Source: an uncultured Bacilli bacterium (GTDB lineage: Bacteria; Bacillota_I; Bacilli_A; RF39; UBA660). From it: a DNA stretch of 8,510 nt. How positions within the stretch are numbered: position 1 is the first letter of the stretch; each line of letters opens with the position of its first letter. Shown here in pieces: positions 1-7,352 of this stretch. The notes under the pieces were generated by a model, which was given only the letters and a program-made list of their open reading frames with translations, did not search any database and was not told the DNA's origin. The DNA lies in NCBI GenBank assembly GCA_947630205.1, contig CANRGW010000052.1:1-8510 (forward strand). The letters run 5' to 3'. The position numbers and the translations under genes were made by a program.

Positions 1-584
1 CTCCAACTCCAACCGGGGCTGCTGAAATGGCTGTTCCGAATATGAGTGATGTTTCTAATTACTTAAATCAAGTTACCATCAGACTTTATAAATCACTTTA
101 TCATTTAATTAATTTATATCAAGAAAAATTAAATAGTTTAAAAGCAAGTTCTATTTTTAAAAATCCTAAAAGAATGTATGAAATTAAAGAACAAATGTTT
201 GATATTTTATATGAGAAATTAATTAATAACATGAAAAGTTATCTTGATACTAAAAATAATAATTTAAATATTTTAAAATCAAGTTTTGTTTTTAAAAATC
301 CTGAGACTTTAATTACACCAAATATTTATTTATATAATGATTTAGTAAAAAGAATGAAAAATTCTTTAGAAAAGTATTTACTTGCTAAGAAAAATGAGTA
401 TACTAATCTATTAAATAAAGTTGAAGTATTAAATCCTATTACTACTTTAAAAAGAGGTTATTCAATTACAACTTTTAAAGATAAAACAATAATATCCAAA
501 AATGATGTTAAAAAAGGCGATAAAATTATTAGTAAAGTAAGTGATGGATATTTGGAAAGTGAGGTCTTAAAGACTTATGAGTAA
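1..584 (+). CDS. xseA: Exodeoxyribonuclease VII large subunit, C-terminal part (5' end outside window)
   Basis: This is the large, catalytic subunit of exonuclease VII, which with XseB degrades single-stranded DNA to acid-soluble oligonucleotides in the cytoplasm. The reading frame is open from base 3 and gives about 193 residues, roughly the C-terminal half of a protein normally 400-450 long. It opens with PTPTGAAEMAVPN, which matches the conserved (S/T)PTAAAE segment at the end of the catalytic region. A long helical region follows with recurring L..LK.S..FKNP-type units (near bases 140-180 and 265-305), as expected for the XseA coiled coil. The family ending NPITTLKRGYSIT lies near bases 433-470. 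The first in-frame ATG at 27 is internal, not the true start. The TAA stop overlaps the next gene by 8 bases (ATGAGTAA), so the two are probably translationally coupled. Identification is firm from motifs and from the nearby xseB. Confidence 0.93.
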   Translation, partial: PTPTGAAEMAVPNMSDVSNYLNQVTIRLYKSLYHLINLYQEKLNSLKASSIFKNPKRMYEIKEQMFDILYEKLINNMKSYLDTKNNNLNILKSSFVFKNPETLITPNIYLYNDLVKRMKNSLEKYLLAKKNEYTNLLNKVEVLNPITTLKRGYSITTFKDKTIISKNDVKKGDKIISKVSDGYLESEVLKTYE

Positions 585-1887
585 ATTAGTAAGTAGAAAG
601 ATGCTTATAGCAAATAAAATATCAACTCTTTCTAAAAAATATCATCTTGATATAGATACTCTTTTAGAAAATCTTTTTCCATTAAGGGATAATTCTTCTC
701 TAAAAGGCAAAATAGATGAAATTAGAATTAATGATATTGATGATTTTAGAGGTTTATATCTTGGTGTTATTGTATATGCAGGATATGAAAGAAAAGAATA
801 TAATGTTTTTATAGACCCTTTTAATGATACACTTGAAGTAAGTAGTAATGAGTCTTTAAATTATGATGTATATAGTATAAATAATAATAACCCTATAATA
901 AAGTACCGTATTATTAAAGATTTAGATAATGATGTTTCTATTTCTAAAAAATATACTACCAAAGGCAATAAGTATTTAAAAGATGCTGATGACACATATA
1001 TTTATGAATATATTTTTCAAAATCTTCGTCTTAATTCTTTAATTCAAATAATGGTAAATGAAAAGTTTAATGAAGAAGAATTCATGACTATTATGCTTAA
1101 TCTTGGAAGTGGAATAAATGATTTAGAAAATTTACAAAGAACCCTTCATGCTTTAGTTGTACCTCATGGTAGTATTTTAAATGATGTTGATTATTTTAAA
1201 GTTAAAAAAATTGAAGAAAAAAAGCAAAAAGTAGATTTTAGTTCTATAAATATGGCTAAATTACAAGAATTAAAAACCAATGGTATTTCGCTTAAAAAAT
1301 TATTAATTAATCTTTTTTCTTTAATTGATAATGATATTTTAAAGATAACCGTTTCTAATATTAGGATGAGAAATTCTTATATAGATATTTTGGCTATTAC
1401 AACTAATGGTAATAAAGAACAAAAAGCCTATGAACTAGTTTTAGAACCAGAAGATAATTTATTAAAAATTGTTACTTATAATACATCTTTTGAAGTTCTT
1501 CTAGAAGATATATATCAAATAGAAAATGATTTTCCAAGAAAAATAGCAACAAGTATTTCAACTTCAAAAAATGAAATAAAGATTACGAAGAAATATCCAA
1601 ATAAAGAAGAAAAAGACGATACTTTCAAGAAATATGAATATCATTTAGAAAGTCTTGATTTTGCTGTAAGAATTATTTTTAAGGTTAAAAAGGAAGATGC
1701 TTTTGATGAAAATAAATTTCTTGATGCTATATTAAATTTAGAAGTGATTGTTAGTAATTTAGATGAATTAAAAAATATTATAGAAATATTTAAATTAGAT
1801 GGCTATTTACCTGATATTGAAATAGAATATGAAGAAATGGAAATTATCAAAGAAAAAGTAAAAAGTAAAAAGAAAAAAAATAATTAA
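577..1887 (+). CDS. Unrecognised 436-residue protein with an internal tandem duplication, between xseA and xseB
   Basis: I do not recognise this family. The protein is soluble-looking, with no signal peptide or membrane segment, rich in Lys, Glu, Asp, Asn and Ile, and ends in a basic tail (KSKKKKNN). It consists of two diverged copies of one domain, roughly residues 26-193 and 237-407. Matching landmarks lie at a nearly constant offset of 210-214 residues: LLENLFPL (29) and LLINLFSL (242), YNVFIDP (75) and YELVLEP (285), KKYTTK (124) and KKYPNK (338), FMTIMLNLG (169) and FLDAILNLE (381), NDLENL (181) and SNLDEL (393). Each copy looks alpha/beta, with beta-rich centres and helical ends. No catalytic motif is evident. 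The start ATG overlaps the xseA stop and has GAGG about a dozen bases upstream. A strong AGGAGG before xseB overlaps its stop. Co-transcription suggests, but does not prove, a link to exonuclease VII or DNA metabolism. Confidence 0.85.
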   Translation: MSKLVSRKMLIANKISTLSKKYHLDIDTLLENLFPLRDNSSLKGKIDEIRINDIDDFRGLYLGVIVYAGYERKEYNVFIDPFNDTLEVSSNESLNYDVYSINNNNPIIKYRIIKDLDNDVSISKKYTTKGNKYLKDADDTYIYEYIFQNLRLNSLIQIMVNEKFNEEEFMTIMLNLGSGINDLENLQRTLHALVVPHGSILNDVDYFKVKKIEEKKQKVDFSSINMAKLQELKTNGISLKKLLINLFSLIDNDILKITVSNIRMRNSYIDILAITTNGNKEQKAYELVLEPEDNLLKIVTYNTSFEVLLEDIYQIENDFPRKIATSISTSKNEIKITKKYPNKEEKDDTFKKYEYHLESLDFAVRIIFKVKKEDAFDENKFLDAILNLEVIVSNLDELKNIIEIFKLDGYLPDIEIEYEEMEIIKEKVKSKKKKNN

Positions 1888-1896
1888 GGAGGAAAG

Positions 1897-2130
1897 ATGA
1901 AAGCAGTTGAAAAAGAATTAAGTTTTGAAGAAAATATTAAAAAATTAGAAACTATTGTTAAAGAATTAGAAACCGGAGAAGTACCTCTTGATGATGCTAT
2001 TAATAAATTTAATGAAGCCTGTATGGTTGCTAAAGTATGCGATAGTAAATTAAAAAATGCAACTGATGCTGTTAATAAGATATTAAAAGAAGATGGAACT
2101 TTAGAAGAATTTAAAATTGAAGAAGAATAA
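1897..2130 (+). CDS. xseB: Exodeoxyribonuclease VII small subunit
   Basis: XseB is the small helical subunit of exonuclease VII and binds the coiled coil of XseA. The 77-residue length is typical. The family pattern is clear: LSFEENIKKLETIVKELETG (residues 8-27), then EVPLDDAINKFNEA, then a second helix with the C..KL..A..AV.KIL pattern (about residues 49-64), and an acidic end. The start is well placed, with AGGAGG at 1887-1892 four bases before the ATG. The gene lies 9 bases after the preceding unknown gene. In many bacteria xseA and xseB are adjacent, so the insertion of a 436-codon gene between them is unusual. The stop TAA shares its last base with an ATG (TAATG), but the next gene more probably starts 12 bases further on. 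Confidence 0.95.
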   Translation: MKAVEKELSFEENIKKLETIVKELETGEVPLDDAINKFNEACMVAKVCDSKLKNATDAVNKILKEDGTLEEFKIEEE

Positions 2131-2141
2131 TGGAGGATAAG

Positions 2142-3101
2142 ATGAGTAAGAAAAGCACGAATAAAAAGACTTCTAATTCTTCTTTGAAACCAAAAAAAAT
2201 TTTAGATGGCATTGATACTAATACTAGTGAAAGTAAAAAGATGGAATTAAAAAAAGATAATAAAGAGACTAAAACTAAGAAAAATCTTCAAGAAAATATT
2301 AAAGCGCCTAGAAAAACAGAAAAAAATATAGAGAAAAAAGAAATAGAAGAAAAAGAAGAGAAAGAAAAAGAAGCAACTAAACAGTCAGAAGTTTTAAATA
2401 ATAATGATATAAATGCTAAAATTCAAAGTGTTGTTAGTATTTTATTTACAATTGTAATTTTTATAGCCTTACTTTTCTTAATATTTCTTCTTTATAATAA
2501 TTATTTAAAAAAAGATGAGGAATTAAATCTTCAAGTAGTTTGTAAAGATTATATCAAGAAAGATTATAAGATAACTTCCGAAATGATAGATAATTTTATT
2601 AAAAATGCTCGTTCAGTTATTTATAATTTTGATAATTTTGATAGAGAAAAAATTACGGAAAGTGAAAAGTTAAAATTTGCTACTTATTTTATCTGGGGGG
2701 CTAATCCTGATTATATTGTTTGTCCAGAAGAGGAAGAAAAATGTTTAGTTAGTAAAATGGAAATGAGTTATGATACTTTAAAAGAATATTTTCATAATTA
2801 CTTAGATATTGATGATATAGATTTGAAATTTAATCGAAATTATACTGATGATGATAAAACAAGATTATATAAAGATTTAGATAAGGTAGTTTTAACTTTT
2901 ACGGAATTTTCTTATCAGTCTTTAAGACATAATGTTGTTTATACTAATATTGATGAAGATAAAGTAACGATTGTTTTTGCTCTTGAAAAATTAATTGATG
3001 ATAGTAATATTTATGAATATACTGGATTTAAGAAAATTGAATTAAAATATAAAAATAAGAATTTTATTATTGAAAAAATAGAAACAAGTTTAAAGAAATA
3101 A
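2142..3101 (+). CDS. Unrecognised single-pass membrane protein with a Lys/Glu-rich cytoplasmic tail
   Basis: I do not recognise this family. I chose the ATG at 2142 because GGAGG at 2132-2136 lies five bases upstream of it; an in-frame ATG at 2130 would add four residues but has no such site. The 319-residue product has a low-complexity tail of about 95 residues rich in Lys, Glu, Asn and Ser, with one E/K block probably helical. One hydrophobic segment follows (about residues 97-118, VVSILFTIVIFIALLFLIFL), then a C-terminal domain of about 200 residues. The positive tail suggests N-inside, C-outside topology. Three cysteines lie in the outer domain, two of them seven residues apart in a CPEEEEKC motif that could form a disulfide. 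It is the last gene of the xseA-xseB operon and ends inside a terminator hairpin. No enzymatic motif is visible; function unknown. Confidence 0.85.
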   Translation: MSKKSTNKKTSNSSLKPKKILDGIDTNTSESKKMELKKDNKETKTKKNLQENIKAPRKTEKNIEKKEIEEKEEKEKEATKQSEVLNNNDINAKIQSVVSILFTIVIFIALLFLIFLLYNNYLKKDEELNLQVVCKDYIKKDYKITSEMIDNFIKNARSVIYNFDNFDREKITESEKLKFATYFIWGANPDYIVCPEEEEKCLVSKMEMSYDTLKEYFHNYLDIDDIDLKFNRNYTDDDKTRLYKDLDKVVLTFTEFSYQSLRHNVVYTNIDEDKVTIVFALEKLIDDSNIYEYTGFKKIELKYKNKNFIIEKIETSLKK

Positions 3102-3116
3102 ATTAAACTTGTTTTT
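3082..3116 (+). terminator. Intrinsic terminator of the xse operon
   Basis: A perfect 12-base inverted repeat, AAACAAGTTTAA (3082-3093) and TTAAACTTGTTT (3103-3114), flanks a 9-base loop and runs into five T residues (3112-3116). The stop codon of the preceding membrane-protein gene (3099-3101) lies in the loop, so the last coding bases form the 5' arm. The stem is AT-rich and therefore modest in stability, in keeping with the genome composition. Confidence 0.75.
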
Positions 3117-3145
3117 AAATTTAGATAAATTATTTGGAAAAAGAC

Positions 3146-3174
3146 TTGTAAAAATCTTGTAAAAAATATATAAT
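3146..3174 (+). promoter_or_regulatory. Sigma-A-type promoter of guaB-guaA
   Basis: The -35 box TTGTAA (3146-3151) and a perfect -10 box TATAAT (3169-3174) are separated by 17 bases. The predicted start of transcription is near 3181, which leaves a leader of only about 20 bases with AGGAGG (3188-3193) before the guaB ATG. There is no room for a purine riboswitch between the promoter and the gene. A direct repeat, CTTGTAAAAA at 3145-3154 and 3156-3165, overlaps the -35 box and spacer with an 11-base period and could be a regulator site. Confidence 0.75.
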
Positions 3175-3199
3175 ATCAATACATATTAGGAGGAAGAAA

Positions 3200-4696
3200 A
3201 TGAGTATTATTTTACCAGATATTTCAAGAACTTTTAGTGAGTTTTTATTACTACCAAATTTAACTACAAAGGAATGTATTCCAGAAAATGTCTCTTTAAA
3301 GACACCACTTGTTAAGTTTAAAAAAGGAGAAACGGCAGATATTAGTCTTAATGTACCTATGGTATCAGCAATTATGCAATCAGTTTCTGGAGAGAAGATG
3401 GGAGTTGCTTTAGCAAGAGAGGGAGGAGTTGCTTTTATATATGGTTCTCAAAGTATTGAAGATCAAGCCAAGATGGTTCATAATGTTAAAAAAAGTAAAG
3501 CCGGTTTTGTTGTAAGTGACTCTAATGTTTTACCTAGTGCTACTTTAAAAGAAGTTGTTGATTTAATTGAAAAAACAGGACATTCAACAGTTATGGTTAC
3601 GGATGATGGGACAGAAAATGGAACTTTTTTAGGCTTAGTTACGGATAAAGACTATCGTTTGTCAAGAGATAATTTAGATGAAGCGATTGATAAATTCATG
3701 ACTAAAAGAGAAAATTTAGTTTATGCCTATGAAGGGATTACTTTAAAAGAAGCCAATGATAAAATATGGGAAAATAAAATAAGTTGTTTACCAGTTTTAG
3801 ATAAAAATTTGAAATTAAAATATTTAGTTTTTAGAAAAGATTATGATGATAGAAAAAATAATGCTAATTCCCTTTTAGATGCTGAGAAACGTTATATAGT
3901 AGGTGCCGGAATTAACACGAGAGATTATAAAGAAAGAATACCAGCATTACTTGCTGCAGGATGTGATGTTTTATGCATTGACTCATCTGATGGTTTTTCT
4001 ATTTGGCAAAAGGAAACAATTGATTTTGTAAGAAAAGAGTATGGTGATAAGGTTAAAATAGGGGCTGGAAATGTTGTTGACCGGGAGGGCTTTAATTATT
4101 TAGCCGAAGCCGGTGCTGATTTTATTAAAGTAGGAGTAGGGGGAGGCTCTATTTGTATTACGAGAGAAACAAAAGGGATTGGTAGAGGTCAAGCCAGTGC
4201 TTTAATGGATGTTGTTAAGGCAAGAGATGAGTATTATGAGAAAACGGGTATTTATATTCCTGTTTGTTCAGATGGGGGTATAGTTCATGATTATCATATT
4301 ACTTTAGCACTTGCTATGGGAGCCGACTTTGTTATGATGGGGAGATATTTTGCTCGTTTTGATGAAAGTCCTACGAAAATTGTTAAAAAGAATGGTTCAT
4401 TTTATAAAGAGTATTGGGGAGAGGGTTCTAACCGAGCAAGAAATTGGCAACGATATGATTTAGGTGGTAATAAAACGAAGTTAACTTTTGAAGAGGGAGT
4501 AGACTCTTATATTCCTTATGCTGGTACTTTAAAAGAAAATTTAAATGTGACTTTGGAAAAAGTAAAATCAACAATGTGTAACTGTGGAGCAATTACGATT
4601 AAAGAATTACATGAAAAAGCCCGTCTTACAATGGTTTCAAGTGTTAGTATTCGCGAAGGTGGAGCCCATGATGTTCTGACAAAGAATATGGAATAA
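3200..4696 (+). CDS. guaB: IMP dehydrogenase (Tritrichomonas-like divergent type)
   Basis: GuaB oxidises IMP to XMP with NAD+, the committed step of guanine nucleotide synthesis in the cytoplasm. At 498 residues it is of normal length: a TIM-barrel catalytic domain interrupted by a CBS-domain pair (about residues 98-215). The catalytic loop GVGGGSICITRETKGIGRGQ (312-331) places the nucleophile at Cys319. The NAD-contacting DSSDG starts at Asp261, the IMP-phosphate region CSDGG contains Asp358, and the mobile flap NWQRYD carries Arg418 and Tyr419. From memory, these numbers coincide with those of T. foetus IMPDH, and the loop reads GGGSICITRE rather than the usual bacterial GPGSICTTR. Lys310 and Glu431 are also present; in T. 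foetus they are linked to weak mycophenolic acid binding. AGGAGG precedes the ATG. The gene is followed by guaA after 13 bases. Confidence 0.97.
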   Translation: MSIILPDISRTFSEFLLLPNLTTKECIPENVSLKTPLVKFKKGETADISLNVPMVSAIMQSVSGEKMGVALAREGGVAFIYGSQSIEDQAKMVHNVKKSKAGFVVSDSNVLPSATLKEVVDLIEKTGHSTVMVTDDGTENGTFLGLVTDKDYRLSRDNLDEAIDKFMTKRENLVYAYEGITLKEANDKIWENKISCLPVLDKNLKLKYLVFRKDYDDRKNNANSLLDAEKRYIVGAGINTRDYKERIPALLAAGCDVLCIDSSDGFSIWQKETIDFVRKEYGDKVKIGAGNVVDREGFNYLAEAGADFIKVGVGGGSICITRETKGIGRGQASALMDVVKARDEYYEKTGIYIPVCSDGGIVHDYHITLALAMGADFVMMGRYFARFDESPTKIVKKNGSFYKEYWGEGSNRARNWQRYDLGGNKTKLTFEEGVDSYIPYAGTLKENLNVTLEKVKSTMCNCGAITIKELHEKARLTMVSSVSIREGGAHDVLTKNME

Positions 4697-4709
4697 TTAA
4701 GGAGTTTAT

Positions 4710-6239
4710 ATGGAAGAAAAGATATTAATTATTGATTTTGGTGGACAATATAATCAGTTAATAGCAAGAAGGGTTAGAGAACAAAATGTTTATAGTGAGG
4801 TTCATCCTCATACTATTACGATTGAAAAAATTAAAGAATTAAATCCCAAAGGCATTATCTTTACTGGAGGTCCTGCTAGTATTTATGAAAAAGATGCTCC
4901 AACTTGTGATACGAAAATTTTTGAATTAGGAATACCAATTCTTGGAATTTGCTATGGTATGCAATTGATGGCTAATACTTTAGGTGGTGTTGTTAAAAAG
5001 GCTTTAAAAAGAGAATATGGACAAATGGATGTTGAACTTGATACTAATTCTAAATTATTTCAAGGCTTAGAAAATAATAATATTTGTTTAATGAGTCATA
5101 CGGATTATGTTGATAGTCTTCCAAGTGGTTTTCAAAAAATTGCTTCTACTAAAAATTGTAAAATAGCAGGTTTTGCTAATACTTCCAAAAACTTTTATGG
5201 AGTACAATTTCATCCTGAAGTAAATCATACCTTAAATGGTCATTTGATTATTAAAAACTTTTTAGATATTTGTTCTTGTCATGGTCTTTGGAAAATGGAT
5301 TATTTTAAAGATTTAAAAGTTAAAGAATTAAAAGAAAAAATTGGTAATAAAAAAGTATTATGTGCCTTATCTGGTGGCGTTGACTCAAGTGTTGCTGCTT
5401 CTTTACTGGCTGAGGCTGTTGGGGCTAATTTAACTTGTATTTTTGTTGATCATGGCTTACTTAGAAAAAATGAAGCCGAAGAAGTTGAAGCAATGTTTGC
5501 TAATAGAAGTGATGTTAACTTTATAAAAATAGATGCTAAAGAAAGGTTTTTAAAACGGTTAGAGAATGTTTTTGAACCGGAATTAAAAAGAAAAATTATT
5601 GGTGAAGAATTTATTCGGGTGTTTGAAAACGAAGCCTCAAAAATTGGAAAAGTTGATTATTTAGTTCAAGGAACAATATACCCTGATGTAATTGAAAGTG
5701 GTCTTGGTAAAAGTTCTGTTATCAAAAGTCATCATAACGTTGGTGGACTTCCTGATCATGTTGATTTTAAAGAAATTATTGAACCACTTCGCGATTTATT
5801 TAAAGATGAAGTTCGGAAAGTTGGAAGAGAATTAGGTTTATCTAATGACCTTGTAAATCGTCAACCATTCCCGGGTCCTGGTCTTGCTATTCGTATTATT
5901 GGAGATATTACGGAAGAAAAATTAAATATTTTAAAAGATGCCGATTTTATCTTTAGAGAAGAGATTAAAAATCATGGTTTAGATAAAAATATTAATCAAT
6001 ATTTTGCTGTTCTTACTAATTTAAAATCTGTAGGAGTAATGGGAGATAGTCGGACTTATGATTATACGATTGCTTTAAGGGCCGTTGAAACCGATGATTT
6101 CATGACAGCCAATTTCTCAAAAATTCCATATGATGTTTTAGAAATAGTTTCTAAAAGAATTGTCAATGAAGTTGCTAATGTTAATCGTGTTGTCTATGAT
6201 ATAACTTCTAAACCACCAGCAACGATTGAATTCGAATAA
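4710..6239 (+). CDS. guaA: GMP synthase (glutamine-hydrolysing)
   Basis: GuaA aminates XMP to GMP using ATP and glutamine, completing the pathway started by GuaB. The 509-residue length is standard. Residues 1-190 form the class I glutamine amidotransferase domain, with the nucleophile Cys81 in GICYGMQ and the His168/Glu170 pair in VQFHPEV. The ATP pyrophosphatase domain starts with the P-loop SGGVDSS (221-227). The C-terminal dimerisation domain contains RQPFPGPGLAIRIIGDI and ends in the invariant-type tail DITSKPPATIEFE. AAGGAG (4699-4704) lies five bases before the ATG. The gene is co-transcribed with guaB and ends five bases before a bidirectional terminator. All catalytic residues are present, so the protein should be active. 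Confidence 0.98.
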   Translation: MEEKILIIDFGGQYNQLIARRVREQNVYSEVHPHTITIEKIKELNPKGIIFTGGPASIYEKDAPTCDTKIFELGIPILGICYGMQLMANTLGGVVKKALKREYGQMDVELDTNSKLFQGLENNNICLMSHTDYVDSLPSGFQKIASTKNCKIAGFANTSKNFYGVQFHPEVNHTLNGHLIIKNFLDICSCHGLWKMDYFKDLKVKELKEKIGNKKVLCALSGGVDSSVAASLLAEAVGANLTCIFVDHGLLRKNEAEEVEAMFANRSDVNFIKIDAKERFLKRLENVFEPELKRKIIGEEFIRVFENEASKIGKVDYLVQGTIYPDVIESGLGKSSVIKSHHNVGGLPDHVDFKEIIEPLRDLFKDEVRKVGRELGLSNDLVNRQPFPGPGLAIRIIGDITEEKLNILKDADFIFREEIKNHGLDKNINQYFAVLTNLKSVGVMGDSRTYDYTIALRAVETDDFMTANFSKIPYDVLEIVSKRIVNEVANVNRVVYDITSKPPATIEFE

Positions 6240-6244
6240 AATAT

Positions 6245-6281
6245 AAAAAAATTAACTGAGAGAGTGTCAGTTAATTTTTTT
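6245..6281. terminator. Bidirectional terminator between guaA and the convergent membrane-protein gene
   Basis: The stem ATTAACTGA (6251-6259) pairs with TCAGTTAAT (6267-6275) around the loop GAGAGTG. It is flanked by AAAAAA (6245-6250) and TTTTTT (6276-6281), so it works as a hairpin plus U-tract on either strand. It follows the guaA stop by five bases. The right arm also encodes the final Ile-Asn-stop codons of the minus-strand gene, so transcription from both sides ends here. Confidence 0.85.
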
Positions 6282-7106
6282 GGCTAATAAATCTTCTAAG
6301 TTAATGTATTGAATAGTAACTTTAGAATGAAAAGTAAGATTTTTAAGGATTTGTTCCCCCCGTTTTTGTAAGTTTTCTAGATGGTCTTTAGAAACTATAA
6401 TTACTAAAAGACACTTAAAATTTCGATGTTTTAAATTTTCATATTTAAGTCCTTTTTCATATAATCTTTCTATAATATATTCAAATTTCTTTGTATCAAA
6501 TATATTTTTAGAGTATTTAACTTCATAGATTAAATCAACATTATTAGTTTTAGAAATAGCAATCGCATCATAAGTAAATTTATCAATTTTTACATTTCTT
6601 TCTAAATAATAGTCTCTTTTTATTTTTAAAGGTAAGAATTTAGTAAAAAATATTTCTTCCATATTTATATATTCTAATATTTTTGTATCTGTATTAGTAT
6701 TAATTTTATTTTCTTCATTTATTTCTTTAAGAGTTTGCTTAAAAATTTCAACAGGTTTCATTTTTTCAAGTTCTAAGGCTTGTTTATCTTTATTTTGTTC
6801 AATTAATTTATCTAAGTTTACTTGAACCTTTTGCCAATTTTTAAGACCTTTTATTAATAAAATAATACCAAAAAGTAAGAAAATAAGACATATAATAGGT
6901 AATATAATTCGAACTATTGTTAGTACTTCTTGATATTCAAATAATTGCTTTTTAGAAAAAGTAGATAATTCATTGAATTCATTTTTAGTTATAAGTAAAA
7001 CATCATTTTTAAGAAAAAAATATAATATGACAAGGGGAGATGCTAAAAAGATTATACCAAGAGAGACTAAAAATTTATGAAGACTATCATATTCTAAATT
7101 ATTCAT
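6267..7106 (-). CDS. Two-pass membrane protein with a possible PD-(D/E)XK nuclease-like cytoplasmic domain
   Basis: The family is not recognised. The 279-residue protein has two hydrophobic segments, about residues 12-33 and 63-87, linked by a polar loop of about 30 residues. A charged helical linker (about 95-140) and a C-terminal alpha/beta domain (about 145-279) follow. That domain contains YDAIAI (Asp180) and a strand DLIYEVKYSK with Glu195-Val-Lys197. The D-x14-E-x-K arrangement resembles the PD-(D/E)XK nuclease core, as in NERD or Mrr-like domains, with Glu150/Glu151 as possible helix partners. This is motif reading only. Both termini are probably cytoplasmic. The start is supported by AAGGAG (7114-7119, minus strand) seven bases upstream. 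It is a lone gene, convergent with guaA, with its own promoter, and it uses the only TGA stop in the window. An alternative is a structural membrane protein without nuclease activity. Confidence 0.85.
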   Translation of the reverse strand: MNNLEYDSLHKFLVSLGIIFLASPLVILYFFLKNDVLLITKNEFNELSTFSKKQLFEYQEVLTIVRIILPIICLIFLLFGIILLIKGLKNWQKVQVNLDKLIEQNKDKQALELEKMKPVEIFKQTLKEINEENKINTNTDTKILEYINMEEIFFTKFLPLKIKRDYYLERNVKIDKFTYDAIAISKTNNVDLIYEVKYSKNIFDTKKFEYIIERLYEKGLKYENLKHRNFKCLLVIIVSKDHLENLQKRGEQILKNLTFHSKVTIQYINLEDLLAKKIN

Positions 7107-7131
7107 GAGAATACTCCTTTTTAAATATAAT

Positions 7132-7148
7132 TATTTCTAATAGAAATA
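7132..7148. repeat. Short inverted repeat in the leader of the minus-strand gene
   Basis: TATTTCT (7132-7138) and AGAAATA (7142-7148) form a perfect 7-base dyad around a 3-base centre. It falls just downstream of the predicted minus-strand start point, where it could be an operator or a small leader hairpin. In such AT-rich DNA a chance dyad of this size is quite possible. Confidence 0.3.
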
Positions 7149-7157
7149 TTTAAGATT

Positions 7158-7186
7158 ATTATAACATATATTAAAATGTCTTCTAA
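7158..7186 (-). promoter_or_regulatory. Extended -10 promoter of the minus-strand membrane-protein gene
   Basis: Read on the minus strand, TGTTATAAT (7158-7166) is a perfect -10 hexamer with an upstream TG extension. A weak -35 match, TTAGAA (7181-7186), lies 17 bases further upstream. The predicted start is near 7151, giving a leader of about 45 bases. Confidence 0.6.
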
Positions 7187-7313
7187 AGGTTAATTTGAAA
7201 AGTAAAGATAATTTAATTTGGTTATTAATAAAAAAATAAGTAGAGTGTTTAAAATATTCAATTATTTTCATGTAATTTATCAAAAAGAAAAAAGAGATTA
7301 TCGATTAATTTTG

Positions 7314-7342
7314 TTGACTTCTTATAGATTGTATGATAAAAT
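7314..7342 (+). promoter_or_regulatory. Promoter of the rplU-prp-rpmA operon
   Basis: The -35 box TTGACT (7314-7319) and -10 box TAAAAT (7337-7342) are spaced by exactly 17 bases, with a TG extension at 7334-7335. It is the strongest consensus match in the window, as expected for ribosomal protein genes. Transcription should start near 7349, immediately before the L21 leader. Confidence 0.8.
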
Positions 7343-7352
7343 CTTAATGTTT

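Noticed and set aside
27..29. ATG at base 27 as the start of the first gene.
   Set aside because: The frame is open upstream to base 3 and encodes the conserved XseA segment PTPTGAAE, so the ATG is internal and the gene is cut by the window edge.
2130..2141. Start of the membrane-protein gene at the ATG overlapping the xseB stop (TAATG).
   Set aside because: The GGAGG at 2132-2136 lies after that ATG and is correctly spaced for the ATG at 2142, so the downstream start is preferred.
2695..2700. A run of six G residues in an AT-rich gene as a phase-variation tract or frameshift.
   Set aside because: It is read in frame as Trp-Gly-Ala with the frame open on both sides, and six bases is short for a contingency tract.
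3102..3199. A guanine/purine riboswitch in front of guaB.
   Set aside because: The promoter leaves only about 20 bases of leader and no purine-aptamer pairing is present.
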